DNA of 64,000 nucleotides from Oceanobacillus_B kapialis (GTDB taxonomy: Bacteria; Bacillota; Bacilli; Bacillales; Amphibacillaceae): the NCBI RefSeq assembly GCF_042685265.1, contig NZ_JBHUMX010000035.1; one strand, given 5' to 3'. The notes under the pieces were generated by a model that worked only from the letters and a program-made list of their open reading frames with translations, ran no database searches and was not told the DNA's origin. Shown here one piece after another: positions 44,566 through 54,252 of the stretch. A program made the translations under genes and the position numbers. The stretch's first letter is position 1; each line of letters opens with the position of its first letter.

Positions 44566-46701
44566 TTACAACCTACCATTTTTTACAAGTGCTGCTTTAA
44601 TCATCGTATAATCAAAGTTGTCACCGAGCGCTTCTTTCATCTCTTTTAATTTTGGCTCTTCTAATTCTTCGTGTGCGGCAAGAATTGATGCTTCTTCATC
44701 CTCATTGAAAAATATTTTCCATAAGAGCGGGTGACCATCTTTATACGCTTTAAATAAATGGCTTTCTACAGTTTGCTTTGTAAGCTCCCGTATAACGGCA
44801 ATATCTTTTATAGACTTGCCTGATTGGAACATTTTATAGCTAGCAAGGTGGCTAGGGCCATCTTCTGTTTGTTTCCGTGGTTTGGATCTAGGGGTGTCAG
44901 AGATTCGCACTCTTTCCGTTACAGCAGGATGCTCCTGGCGCCACTTTTGAATAACATGAAGAAAGGCTTCCCCATATTGGCCATATTTCTTTTCCCCAAT
45001 CCCTTTAATGGTTAGCATGTCCTCTTTTGTGACAGGGAAATATCGGCTCAGTTCTTTTAAGGTTGCGTCAGAAAATAGCACATATGGTGGTACATTCTTT
45101 TCATCAGCAATTTCTTTACGACGTGAACGTAGAGCTGAAAATAGGTCCTCGTGATAATCAGTAGTTTCCGATTCAGGGATCGGTGCTGTAAACATCCAAA
45201 CTTTTCGTCTTCCTTTTAAAACTTCAACAGATTTCTGGTTAAGCTTTAAAACAGGATATTTCCCTTCCTCTGTCGCTAGTAACTGCTCAGCAATCAAGAA
45301 GTGAATCCATTCCGTCAATTCTTTCTCTGTATAGGCAGAGAGAATGCCATAGGTTGAAATGGATGTAAGCTGGAATTGACTTATCTTTTTATCCTTTGAA
45401 CCTTTAAGCACTTTAGCGGTCATCCCTACACCAAATCGTTCTCCCATACGTTTCACACAAGAGAGGATTTTCTGTGCTTCTTCTGTAATATCACTTTTCT
45501 CCTGACGCTCCATGCAATTACTACACCGACCGCAACCTTCCTGTGATGGATTGTCAGAAAAGTAGTCTAATATAAAGGTTGGCAAGCAACTATGGGTGTG
45601 GCAGTAATTAATCATTGCTTGGAGCTTTCTGTATTCCCCTTGCTTTGCCGCTTCTTCCATTTGGGATTGTTCTATTAGAAATTTTTGCAGCTGAATATCC
45701 TGGGGGGAAAAGAGAAGAACACATTCACTCATTTCCCCATCCCGCCCAGCTCTTCCGGCCTCTTGGTAGTAGGATTCGATATTCATAGGCATCGCATAGT
45801 GAATAACATAGCGGACATTCGATTTATCGATCCCCATCCCAAAGGCATTCGTGGCAATCATGACAGTTGTTTCATCATGAATAAAAGCAGCTTGTGCTCG
45901 TTTTCGCTCTGTCTCACTAAGACCAGCATGATACTTTGATACGGCAATACCGCGCTTGTCCAATTGTTCATAAAGAGCGTCAGTCTGCTTTCGAGTCGCC
46001 GCATAAATAATTCCGGACTCCTTTTCATGCTTCTTTATAAAGGAACGAATATAGGTGGCTTTGTCCTTTCCTTTTATAACATGAAAGTTTAAATTACTAC
46101 GTTCAAACCCTGTGTTGATAACATGATCCATTTGCAACAGCTCTTGAATATCCTGAATCACTTCTCCTGTTGCAGTTGCTGTTAAAGCAATTAGAACAGG
46201 TATTGAATGAAGCTTTCTGAGATTAGGGATAATCGATCGGTAGCTTGGTCGAAAGTCGTGCCCCCATTGCGAAATACAATGTGCCTCATCAAATGCAATG
46301 AGGGACAAAGGAATTCGTCTTACTACATTGATAAAAAAGGCTGACTCAAAACGTTCTGGGGCAACATAGACAAATTTGTATCGCCTTGCCTCAATGTCTT
46401 GCATGCGCTGTTTTAATTCTTCAGAGGTGAGTGAGCTATTAATATATGTAGCCGGGATCCCTAATGACTGCAATGCATCTACCTGATCCTTCATTAATGA
46501 AATTAATGGGGAAATAATAAGGGCTGTTCCATCAAGTACCATGCCGGGAACTTGATAGCAAAGGGACTTGCCGCCACCTGTAGGCATTACTGCGAGGGTG
46601 TTATTTTGCTGCAGGATTTGTTGGATGGTTTCCTTTTGGCCGGGGCGAAAAGTCGAGTAGCCAAAGTAGGACTGTAGTATTTCATCTTCTTTTGCAATCA
46701 T
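44566..46701 (-). CDS. recQ: ATP-dependent DNA helicase RecQ
   Basis: 711 aa. Superfamily 2 helicase with Walker A MPTGGGKSLCYQ (~39-50), DEAH box IAFDEAHCISQWGHDF, and motif VI YYQEAGRAGRDGE; then the RecQ-C zinc site (CGRCSNCM), a winged helix, an HRDC domain (~520-595; DATLKELSRYFPVTKEDML) and a C-terminal helix-turn-helix of the HTH_40 type (FQSGKSIKDIAVIRELT). 3'-5' DNA unwinding in recombination and replication restart. AAAGGAGG precedes the ATG. Monocistronic. Confidence 0.93.
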   Translation of the reverse strand: MIAKEDEILQSYFGYSTFRPGQKETIQQILQQNNTLAVMPTGGGKSLCYQVPGMVLDGTALIISPLISLMKDQVDALQSLGIPATYINSSLTSEELKQRMQDIEARRYKFVYVAPERFESAFFINVVRRIPLSLIAFDEAHCISQWGHDFRPSYRSIIPNLRKLHSIPVLIALTATATGEVIQDIQELLQMDHVINTGFERSNLNFHVIKGKDKATYIRSFIKKHEKESGIIYAATRKQTDALYEQLDKRGIAVSKYHAGLSETERKRAQAAFIHDETTVMIATNAFGMGIDKSNVRYVIHYAMPMNIESYYQEAGRAGRDGEMSECVLLFSPQDIQLQKFLIEQSQMEEAAKQGEYRKLQAMINYCHTHSCLPTFILDYFSDNPSQEGCGRCSNCMERQEKSDITEEAQKILSCVKRMGERFGVGMTAKVLKGSKDKKISQFQLTSISTYGILSAYTEKELTEWIHFLIAEQLLATEEGKYPVLKLNQKSVEVLKGRRKVWMFTAPIPESETTDYHEDLFSALRSRRKEIADEKNVPPYVLFSDATLKELSRYFPVTKEDMLTIKGIGEKKYGQYGEAFLHVIQKWRQEHPAVTERVRISDTPRSKPRKQTEDGPSHLASYKMFQSGKSIKDIAVIRELTKQTVESHLFKAYKDGHPLLWKIFFNEDEEASILAAHEELEEPKLKEMKEALGDNFDYTMIKAALVKNGRL

Positions 46702-46806
46702 AATGTTCCTCCTTTGTTTACTATCCTATCATATTCTAATAGATATTGCCCTAGCTTCCAGCTTAGCAAAATTAAATCTTACTAAGCTGAAAACGTAACA
46801 CCAGCA

Positions 46807-48093
46807 TTAGTTGTTTGGTTCTTTAATCGCTCTATATAAAAGCCCAATCAAGAAACCAATTATTGCCGGGACAACCCAGCCTAAGCCAATTTCAAAAAAA
46901 GGTAGTTTTTCTACATATGGCGTAATCCGATTTAAAGAAAAACCGAACTCGCTTAAGCCGTCATAGAGGCTGACAAGTGCTGTGAATAAGATAGCAAAAC
47001 GGTATACATAGCGAGATCCTTGAAATGCTTTATTTAAAAACGTTAAAAGGATCAATACAATTGCAATTGGATAAATGAACACTAGAACTGGCACCGAAAA
47101 ATCTAGAATCGTGTTTAACCCCTGATTGGCAATTATATAACTAGCCATGGTGACAATGAAGATTACCCACTTGTAGGAAAGCATAGTAACCTTGGCAAAA
47201 AATTGACCACATGCTACCACTAGTCCGACAGAGGTGGTAAAACAAGCAAGGGTGACTATAATCCCGAGCAAAATAACCCCATATGTCCCCAAAATGGTAT
47301 CAGCAGCAAAAGATAAGAGATCACCGCCATTTTCAAAAGGACCATAGGAAGCCATTCTAGCACCTATCCAGCCAATTGAACCGTATACTGCAACTAAGCC
47401 AACCCCTGTAATAAGGCCTGATTTTAACGTTTCTTTTACAATTGCTTTATTGGTATGGACCCCTCTTTCTCGATAGGCGTTCACAACTATAATACCAAAG
47501 GCAAGAGCGGCGATAGCATCCATTGTGAGATACCCTTCTACAAAACCATTAAAAAATGGGTTAGCCCTATAGTTAGGATTAGGACTACCTAATGGTGTTT
47601 TTAATAATAAGAAACCGCCCAATATGAGTGCAGTAATCACTAACAATAATAGAGGTGTCAAGTACTTTCCGATCTGATCTACCACTTTTGATGGATTTAA
47701 ACTAAATAAAAAGACAAGAATAAAAAATATCGTAGTAAAAAGAAATAACGGGAGCTCTCCTGATTGAAATGGTTCTAATGACATTTCATAGCCTACAGTC
47801 GCTGCCCGAGGAATGCCGAAGAATGGCCCAATAGCTAAATAAACGACGGATGTAAATAACAATCCAAATAAGGGATGCACTCTGTCTGCAAGTTCTCTTG
47901 CATCATTTTTAACAAACGATATAGCGGTAACGGCAAGGAGTGGAAGCCCAACGCCTGTAATAACAAATCCACTGATAGCAGCGAAATAAGAGGTGCCTGA
48001 TTCCATCCCGAGTATGGGTGGATAGATTAGGTTCCCTGCACCAAAGAATAAAGCAAATAGCATAAATCCAATAACAAAATTACCTTTTTTCAT
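46807..48093 (-). CDS. brnQ: Branched-chain amino acid:cation symporter
   Basis: 428 aa from ATG 48093, after GAGGAGCTAG. The frame stays open a further 225 bases upstream through repeat copy E, but no start there has a ribosome site and the family begins at MKKGNFVIGFMLFALFFGAG. About twelve membrane segments; FFGAGNLIYPPILG is the LIVCS family mark. Na+- or H+-coupled uptake of leucine, isoleucine and valine. Confidence 0.92.
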   Translation of the reverse strand: MKKGNFVIGFMLFALFFGAGNLIYPPILGMESGTSYFAAISGFVITGVGLPLLAVTAISFVKNDARELADRVHPLFGLLFTSVVYLAIGPFFGIPRAATVGYEMSLEPFQSGELPLFLFTTIFFILVFLFSLNPSKVVDQIGKYLTPLLLLVITALILGGFLLLKTPLGSPNPNYRANPFFNGFVEGYLTMDAIAALAFGIIVVNAYRERGVHTNKAIVKETLKSGLITGVGLVAVYGSIGWIGARMASYGPFENGGDLLSFAADTILGTYGVILLGIIVTLACFTTSVGLVVACGQFFAKVTMLSYKWVIFIVTMASYIIANQGLNTILDFSVPVLVFIYPIAIVLILLTFLNKAFQGSRYVYRFAILFTALVSLYDGLSEFGFSLNRITPYVEKLPFFEIGLGWVVPAIIGFLIGLLYRAIKEPNN

Positions 48094-48115
48094 CGTACTA
48101 GCTCCTCGGGGAATA

Positions 48116-48272
48116 ATAAAGTGAAACTTCATTTGGTGGGTGTTTCCCTTCTTCCCCCACCAAATGTTAGTTGAACGAATCGGACCTTTACTGGCAGTTA
48201 ATCCCCACTTAGAATGCTTGATTACTTCACACTTTTTTGAAGTGAGGGTCTTACTGCCAGTTAAGGTGGGAT
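48116..48272 (-). repeat. Interspersed double-hairpin repeat, copy E (minus orientation)
   Basis: Reverse-oriented full copy: ATAAAGTGAAACTTCATTTG, GGTGGG ... CCCCCACCAAATG, GTTAGTTGAACGAATCGGAC, then the upper hairpin TTTACTGGCAGTTAATCCCC ... CTTACTGCCAGTTAAGG. It lies just upstream of brnQ, in its probable leader. Confidence 0.85.
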
Positions 48273-48454
48273 GAATCTTGCATTTCTTGATAGTGCAAAA
48301 TGTAACGCCGTTTTTCAAAAAAATTTAATCTATATTCTGTATTATCTGACAAGAGAAATTGTTTCATACGAATGAATTGTTTTTCTTTATCGGATGGTGA
48401 AAGATTGCTTCTTTTAACAAAACAAATTTAATCGTAACAAGAGGAGAATCGGTA

Positions 48455-48598
48455 TGTCAATGTTGACTTTCCCTCACTTGGTGGCAGGAAGACACCAGTA
48501 TTGGGCATTGCAGTTACTTTGGGGATGAAGGCGCGTACAAAAAAGTAAGGTGCATTTTTACGATTAAAATTGTTTACTTTCTCCTAATTGACCTATAA
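48455..48598 (+). CDS. Possible 47-aa small protein
   Basis: ATG 48455 follows AAGAGGAG with 8-nt spacing. Product: MSMLTFPHLWQEDTSIGHCS, then a mid part ending VRCIFTIKIVYFLLIDL, a short hydrophobic tail that could insert in the membrane. The ribosome site is strong but there is no recognisable family, and the surrounding gap (48273-48680) shows no other gene. It could equally be a remnant of a repeat or a leader peptide for the antiporter gene 82 nt downstream. Confidence 0.35.
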
Positions 48599-48680
48599 AA
48601 TGACCTTATTAATGTAGAATATAAAGTATTGGGGATAAGCAACTAAGCTTTTTTCAATGCTATCCAATAGGGGGTATGAC

Positions 48681-50531
48681 ATGGTTCCGTCACTATTATT
48701 TGAAGTTATGCTGATAGGACTTCTTGGAATTGGATCACAGTGGATAGCCTGGCGTTATCGGATGCCGGCTATTGTAGTGATGTCCATCACTGGTCTTCTA
48801 GCAGGACCAATCCTTGGTGTACTTAATCCTGAGGAGGACTTCGGCTCTTTATATAGTCCCATTATATCTGTTGCAGTTGCAATTATACTATTTGAAGGTA
48901 GTTTAAATCTTAGTTTTAAAGAACTGCGCGGTTTAGGTAAACCAGTTTTTCGAATTTCTACTGTTGGTGCATTTATTGCCTGGATTTTAGGATCGCTGAC
49001 AGCACATTATGTGGCAGGACTTTCCTGGGCAGTGGCCTTTGTAATTGGAGGGCTATTTATCGTCACAGGCCCCACAGTTATTATGCCGCTACTGCGTCAA
49101 TCCAAACTTAACCCTCGTCCTGCCAAGATACTTAAGTGGGAAGGGATCATTGTTGATCCGATCGGAGCGCTCTTGGCAGTATTCGCCTTTGAGATTATCT
49201 CATTTATTACAGCCGATGACCCTGATGGCACAAAGTTATTCTTGTTCTTCGCAGCTTCCTTGTTTGCTATTTTATTTGGTTGGGCATGCGGACGAGGAAT
49301 AGGCTGGATGTTTGAAACAGGGCATATTCCCGAGTTCCTTAAATCACCTGCAGTCGTGATTGTTGTCATCCTATGCTTCACAGGAGCAGATGAGATCATG
49401 CATGAGACAGGGTTACTTTCCGTTACAGCAATGGGGATTACTCTAGCGAATATGGGGATAAGTTCTATTTCGGATATGCGTCACTTTAAGGAGAATATAT
49501 CTATCTTACTGATCTCCACAATATTTATTATGTTGACAGCATCCCTGCAGCTGGAAACATTGCTGCAAATTTTTAGTCCAAATATTATTGGTTACGTCAT
49601 TTTAATGATGTTTATTGTGAGACCTCTGTCGATCTTTCTTTCAACGATTGGCACGAAATTATCCTTTAATGAGAAAGCACTTGTAGGTTGGATTGCACCG
49701 AGAGGAATTGTAGCACTTACGGTGTCTGGTTACTTTGCGGAGGTATTGCAGGAAGCTGGTTATGAAGACGCAGGGATATTAACGACCCTCACCTTTGGGC
49801 TAGTATTCTTTACCGTTTTGGCCCACGGATTTTCCATCGGCTGGCTTGCAAAGAAATTAAACCTTTCTATGGAAGGAAAGCCTGGTACGTTAATTGTTGG
49901 TGCGAACAAATTCACGATGGAACTGGGGAAATCTCTCCAAAAGGCGGGACTACCAGTTATCATTGTCGACTCTTCCTGGGAAAGATTACGCCAAGTTAGA
50001 GAAGCAGGTCTTAATTTCTATCATGGCAACATGCTTTCAGAGCAGACAGAGTATAATCTTGATACAATACCATATGAATATTTGCTTGCTGCAACCGATG
50101 ATCGTGCTTATAATTCACTCATTTGTACGACATTTATGCCGGAATATGGCAGGACCAATGTCTTTAAAGTGAGTCCATTTGTTGAAGGGAAAAATACCAA
50201 TGCTGAGATTGTCTCTAAAGTAGGGGGAAGAATTCTTTTTGATAAGCAGTTTTCAATGGATGATTTAAATGATAAACTGAACAATCGTTATATTTTCCGT
50301 CAAACAACATTAACGGCACAATATAATTATAAACAATATGTGGCGGATAAAGATCCATCTACTGTGTTCTTATATCTCATCAAGCCATCTGGACAGCTTA
50401 AATTTTATTCAGAAGAAATGCGAACTGTTCCTACTGTAGGGGACACAATTGTAAGCTTAACACCACCGAACAAAGAGAAAGCTAAAATACAAGCAAAACT
50501 AGAAACAAAACGCAACAATAATGGGAACTAA
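48681..50531 (+). CDS. CPA-type cation/proton antiporter with TrkA-N domain
   Basis: 616 aa from ATG 48681 after AGGGGGT. Residues 1-390 have about twelve membrane segments of the Na+/H+ exchanger type, with ITGLLAGPILG, VTGPTVIMPLLRQ (130-142) and EGIIVDPIGALLAV (154-167), the ion-binding Asp included. Residues ~401-530 form a TrkA-N nucleotide-binding domain (TLIVGANKFTMELGKSLQ, AATDDRAYNSLI), followed by a TrkA-C-like end. Such proteins export Na+ or K+ in exchange for protons and are gated by nucleotides. Useful in salt or alkaline habitats. Confidence 0.87.
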   Translation: MVPSLLFEVMLIGLLGIGSQWIAWRYRMPAIVVMSITGLLAGPILGVLNPEEDFGSLYSPIISVAVAIILFEGSLNLSFKELRGLGKPVFRISTVGAFIAWILGSLTAHYVAGLSWAVAFVIGGLFIVTGPTVIMPLLRQSKLNPRPAKILKWEGIIVDPIGALLAVFAFEIISFITADDPDGTKLFLFFAASLFAILFGWACGRGIGWMFETGHIPEFLKSPAVVIVVILCFTGADEIMHETGLLSVTAMGITLANMGISSISDMRHFKENISILLISTIFIMLTASLQLETLLQIFSPNIIGYVILMMFIVRPLSIFLSTIGTKLSFNEKALVGWIAPRGIVALTVSGYFAEVLQEAGYEDAGILTTLTFGLVFFTVLAHGFSIGWLAKKLNLSMEGKPGTLIVGANKFTMELGKSLQKAGLPVIIVDSSWERLRQVREAGLNFYHGNMLSEQTEYNLDTIPYEYLLAATDDRAYNSLICTTFMPEYGRTNVFKVSPFVEGKNTNAEIVSKVGGRILFDKQFSMDDLNDKLNNRYIFRQTTLTAQYNYKQYVADKDPSTVFLYLIKPSGQLKFYSEEMRTVPTVGDTIVSLTPPNKEKAKIQAKLETKRNNNGN

Positions 50532-50538
50532 TCATACA

Positions 50539-50579
50539 AAAAGAGTGGGCGCCAAGTAAATAGGTGCCCACTCTTTTTT
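50539..50579. terminator. Bidirectional terminator
   Basis: AAAAAGAGTGGGC-GCC ... GTGCCCACTCTTTTTT between the antiporter gene and the convergent small gene. Confidence 0.85.
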
Positions 50580-50751
50580 ATTCTTCAAGTTGTTTACGTA
50601 ACTGTGCAATTTCCTTTTCTAAGCGGATTAGTTGTTCCTCGGCAGAAGAGACACGTCCGCGTACATATTCCAATTTATCCATGTCACCTTGTATACGGAC
50701 ATAGTCTGACTTCAATTCATCTAATTTAGCTTGCATGGCTCTTTTGTCCAT
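50578..50751 (-). CDS. Small coiled-coil protein (SE1832-like)
   Basis: 57 aa, ATG 50751 with GAGAGGTGA upstream. Sequence MDKRAMQAKLDELKSDYVRI ... EEQLIRLEKEIAQLRKQLEE is heptad-patterned throughout and resembles the small SE1832-type proteins of staphylococci and bacilli, whose role is unknown. Its stop lies in the terminator shared with the antiporter gene. Confidence 0.75.
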   Translation of the reverse strand: MDKRAMQAKLDELKSDYVRIQGDMDKLEYVRGRVSSAEEQLIRLEKEIAQLRKQLEE

Positions 50752-50840
50752 TTGGAATCACCTCTCTTACAAGTGTAGCTGATCATCCTTCACGATAACA
50801 AGAAACTATTTTAAAAAGTCGATTTTTCTTGGAGATAACA

Positions 50841-51923
50841 CTAGATAAGGGAGTCTTCCTTTGAATCTTTTGAATCCTGATAGGTTTTGTAAAAATGCAC
50901 AATTACCGTTTTGATGACTGCGTAAAATGGAACTGCAAACAGGATGCCGACAAATCCTGCTATACTGCCTGCCGCAAGAATTACCGTAATAACAGTCAAT
51001 GGATGTAAATCTAATGCTCGGCCCATAACATTTGGAGAAATGAAATTACTCTCAATCTGCTGCGCAACGATCATCACAATAGACACCCAAACAATCATAA
51101 GTGGGTCCTGAAAGGCACCTACAATTAGAGCAGGAACAACTGCAATAAAAGGACCAATAAATGGAATAACGTTCATTACCATAGCGAATAGTGCCAGTGT
51201 TAGAGAATATTTTAATCCGATTATGAGATAGCCGATAAACAAGAGCACACCAACCGCAAAGCTTACAATTAACTGACCTTGGATAAAAGCTGTTAGTGTA
51301 TCGTCTATTTTGCCAAGCAGGCTGCGAAGGTTACTCGCTTTTTTTCTAGAGAAAATTTGCGTAACAAATGGTACGAGCCGATCCCCATCCTTTAACATAA
51401 AGAAAAGGAAAAATGGTACAAGTACTAAGGCTGCAATGACAGAAATTAACTGCCCAATAAAGCCAAATAAGTAGTTCAACACATTTTCAATATGGGATTG
51501 CAAGTTATTTGTAAAGTTGCTAATGGCATTATCAATTTCAGTTGGAATAATCGTTTGATTAGATTGCCAATAAGAAATCATATCTTGGGCCCAGTTCACC
51601 ATAGCCGGGATATTTTCAGCCAAATTCTTAAACTGATTTTGGGCTATTGGCGCTATGTAGATCCAGACGAGGTAACCAAGTAATAGGATCACAAAAAATA
51701 CAAGAAAGATCGATACAATACGATTAATGCGAAAACGTTCAAATAAATGCATTAAAGGCTTTGTTAAATAGTAAAAAATCCCTGCGCCGATAATGGGTAG
51801 CGCCACAGCTCCCAGGTATTTAATAACAGGGTCAAAAATAAAATTTGTAACCGAAATTAAGAGTATTAATAGAAATACTAATATGAAAAATACTAGAACC
51901 TGAAACCAACGTTTATTTACCAA
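50841..51923 (-). CDS. AI-2E family (PerM/YueF-like) membrane protein
   Basis: 360 aa, TTG start with AGGG upstream. About eight membrane segments, with a large loop (VNWAQDMISYWQSNQTIIPT) between the third and fourth, and conserved motifs VPFFLFFMLKDG, NVIPFIGPFIAVVPALIVG and HPLTVITVILAAG that mark the family. Members include autoinducer-2 exporters, Na+/H+ antiporters of halophiles and permeases of unknown substrate. No function can be chosen. Confidence 0.85.
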   Translation of the reverse strand: MVNKRWFQVLVFFILVFLLILLISVTNFIFDPVIKYLGAVALPIIGAGIFYYLTKPLMHLFERFRINRIVSIFLVFFVILLLGYLVWIYIAPIAQNQFKNLAENIPAMVNWAQDMISYWQSNQTIIPTEIDNAISNFTNNLQSHIENVLNYLFGFIGQLISVIAALVLVPFFLFFMLKDGDRLVPFVTQIFSRKKASNLRSLLGKIDDTLTAFIQGQLIVSFAVGVLLFIGYLIIGLKYSLTLALFAMVMNVIPFIGPFIAVVPALIVGAFQDPLMIVWVSIVMIVAQQIESNFISPNVMGRALDLHPLTVITVILAAGSIAGFVGILFAVPFYAVIKTVIVHFYKTYQDSKDSKEDSLI

Positions 51924-52111
51924 ATTTAACCCTACTCTCTCAATCTAATATACCTTTCAGTTTACAGTTTTCTCGGTAAAATAGGAAGTCGTATATAGGT
52001 ATTATTTTAACCTTAAATTTACTAGGTTAAACAGCCTATTTGATTTGATAGAATAATTGTAAAAAGTGTGCTAGAATTTGAACATCTATACATATGTTGG
52101 GGGATAAGTGG

Positions 52112-53851
52112 ATGTATAATTGGGAAAAAAGTTTTCAAAAGTGGCAATCTTTTCAGGAGCTGGATCATTCCTTGCGTCAGAAGTTAACGACTATGCAAGA
52201 CGACCCGACAGCACTGGAGGACGCCTTCTATAAAGAATTAACATTTGGAACAGGTGGTATGAGAGGTGTTCTCGGACCTGGGACAAATCGGATGAATATA
52301 TATACGGTACGAAAAGCTGTCAACGGCCTTGCCAATTACCTATTAGAAAATACCGTAAATGTGAAAGATCGTGGTGTTGTAGTTGCCTATGATTCACGCT
52401 ATATGTCACAGGAATTCGCTGTGGAAACAGCCAAGGTTCTTGGTGCGTATGGGATCAAGACCCATGTGTTTGAATCGTTAAGACCAACGCCATTACTATC
52501 GTTTGCTGTACGCTATTTTGGTACAGTGGCAGGTGTAATGATAACCGCAAGTCACAATCCACCTGAGTATAACGGTTTTAAAGTTTACAATGAGGATGGT
52601 GGGCAAATTACACCATCGCAAGCGGCGCAAATTATTGAGGAAATCCAAAAAACGGAAGATGAATTAAGTGTACCGTTTATGGAGAAAGAGGAAGTGGAGA
52701 AAGAAGAACTGTTAGACTGGATTGGCAAGGAAGTGGATAACGCTTATCTAGAACAGTTAAAGCTCATTTCAAAATTGAGCATGGAAGAACAAGAGAAAGA
52801 AAAAGATTTAGGCATTGTCTTCACCCCGTTGCATGGTGCAGCTAATGACCTTGTCGTAAATGGACTAGATCAGTTACATTTTAATCAATTGCATGTCGTG
52901 GAAAAACAGGCTGTTCCCGACCCGGAATTTTCAACAGTTGATTCACCAAACCCTGAGGAACATCAAGCGTTTACAATGGCGATCGAACACGGAAAAGAAG
53001 TGGATGCAGATATTCTTCTTGGAACAGATCCAGACGGAGATCGCTTAGGGGTGGCTGCCAAGAACAGTGCTGGGGAATACCAGGTTTTGACAGGTAATCA
53101 GCTAGGAGCCCTTCTCCTTGATTATCTTTTATCCCATAGTAACCAAGCTGTTCTAAAGAGTGGCCGTATGCTCAAAACAGTTGTTACATCGGAACTTGGT
53201 AGAGCCATTGCAGATGCCTATCAAGTGAAAACCATTAATACTCTGACTGGCTTTAAATACATTGGGGAAAAAATCCATGAATTTGATGCAACAGGTGAAA
53301 CCTTTATTTTTGGCTATGAAGAAAGCTATGGATATTTAATTAGCAGCATATGTCGCGATAAAGATGCTGTACAGGCGGCAGTGATGGCTAGTGAAATGGC
53401 TCATTATTGGAAACAGCAAGGGAAAACATTGCTGGAAGCCTTGGAGGGTCTTTATGAACAACACGGTTATTTTCTTGAAGGCATGTCTTCCTTAACGTTA
53501 AAAGGAAAAGCAGGCACAGAGAAAATTGCTTCTATTATGGAAGCCTTTCGTAGTGAGCCGTTAGAAAGTATCGCAACCTACCAAGTAGAAAAAGTGGAAG
53601 ATTACTTAACGGGCGAACGAAAAATCCTTGGTGAATTAGAAGAAAAGACGGAAACAATTGAGCTTCCGAAAGAGAATATGCTTAAATTTATTCTGCCGAA
53701 TGATAGTTGGGTAACGCTCAGACCATCCGGAACAGAACCAAAAATTAAATGCTATTATGGTGTCTGCACGGATTCCAAGGAAGAAAGCAAACGCAAATTA
53801 GCTGTTCTGAAAGAAACCATGGACCAAAAAATTGCTGCTATTCTAAATTGA
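52112..53851 (+). CDS. pgcA: Alpha-phosphoglucomutase
   Basis: 579 aa from ATG 52112 (the ATG at 52094 overlaps the GGGGGAT ribosome site). Alpha-D-phosphohexomutase: FGTGGMRGVLGPGTNRMN, the phosphoserine in MITASHNPPEYNG (S147), metal loop GTDPDGDRLG, sugar loop FGYEESYGYL, and phosphate loop RPSGTEPKIK. Very close in plan to B. subtilis PgcA (565 aa). It interconverts glucose-1- and glucose-6-phosphate, feeding UDP-glucose for glycolipids and teichoic acids and taking up glucose-1-phosphate from maltodextrin breakdown. Confidence 0.93.
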   Translation: MYNWEKSFQKWQSFQELDHSLRQKLTTMQDDPTALEDAFYKELTFGTGGMRGVLGPGTNRMNIYTVRKAVNGLANYLLENTVNVKDRGVVVAYDSRYMSQEFAVETAKVLGAYGIKTHVFESLRPTPLLSFAVRYFGTVAGVMITASHNPPEYNGFKVYNEDGGQITPSQAAQIIEEIQKTEDELSVPFMEKEEVEKEELLDWIGKEVDNAYLEQLKLISKLSMEEQEKEKDLGIVFTPLHGAANDLVVNGLDQLHFNQLHVVEKQAVPDPEFSTVDSPNPEEHQAFTMAIEHGKEVDADILLGTDPDGDRLGVAAKNSAGEYQVLTGNQLGALLLDYLLSHSNQAVLKSGRMLKTVVTSELGRAIADAYQVKTINTLTGFKYIGEKIHEFDATGETFIFGYEESYGYLISSICRDKDAVQAAVMASEMAHYWKQQGKTLLEALEGLYEQHGYFLEGMSSLTLKGKAGTEKIASIMEAFRSEPLESIATYQVEKVEDYLTGERKILGELEEKTETIELPKENMLKFILPNDSWVTLRPSGTEPKIKCYYGVCTDSKEESKRKLAVLKETMDQKIAAILN

Positions 53852-53935
53852 TTAGAGGTTTAATTGGAATAAAGCACTTATACAAGGGCAACCTATAGTA
53901 AATAAAATACCTACATGGTAGGGAACGCTTTATCT

Positions 53936-54044
53936 TGCTTAATTGACAGTAAGGCCCCAGGAATTAATGCAAGTAAAGGTCCGATTCGTTCAACTAACAG
54001 TTAGGTGAGGAGAGGGGAATCCCACCAATTGAAATTTCACTTTA
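53936..54044 (+). repeat. Interspersed repeat, copy F (diverged)
   Basis: GCTTAATTGACAGTAAGGCCCC, GTCCGATTCGTTCAACTAAC, then a weaker lower hairpin AGGTGAGG ... CCCACCAATTG and AAATTTCACTTTAT. Confidence 0.75.
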
Positions 54045-54092
54045 TATTGACTTTTGAGCCGTAAAACGGTTTAATAAAGAAAGTATTATTCC

Positions 54093-54208
54093 TAAAGGGG
54101 AGTAGCTGTACAATTTAAGTCGTCATTACGAGAAGTATATTCTCCGGCTTATTTTGGCAACGGACGTTGTTTGCGAGACCTTTACCACTAACAGGTAAAG
54201 GTCTTTTT
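54093..54208 (+). ncRNA. yybP-ykoY manganese riboswitch
   Basis: AAAGGGGAGTAGC (54094-54106), GTCGTCATTACGAG, TATTCTCCGGCTTATTTTGG and TTGCGAGACCTTTACC are the conserved elements of this class in order. The 3' arm AGACCTTTACC pairs with GGTAAAGGTCT to give a terminator with TTTTT, so Mn2+ binding should favour read-through into the TerC gene 45 nt downstream. Confidence 0.93.
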
Positions 54209-54252
54209 GTGGTCTGCCTGTTAGGAAGATCATAAAAAAGGAGAGAAAAAAC

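Noticed and set aside
48094..48318. N-terminal extension of brnQ reading through repeat copy E
   Set aside because: The frame is open by chance in the repeat; GAGGAG precedes ATG 48093, where the family begins.
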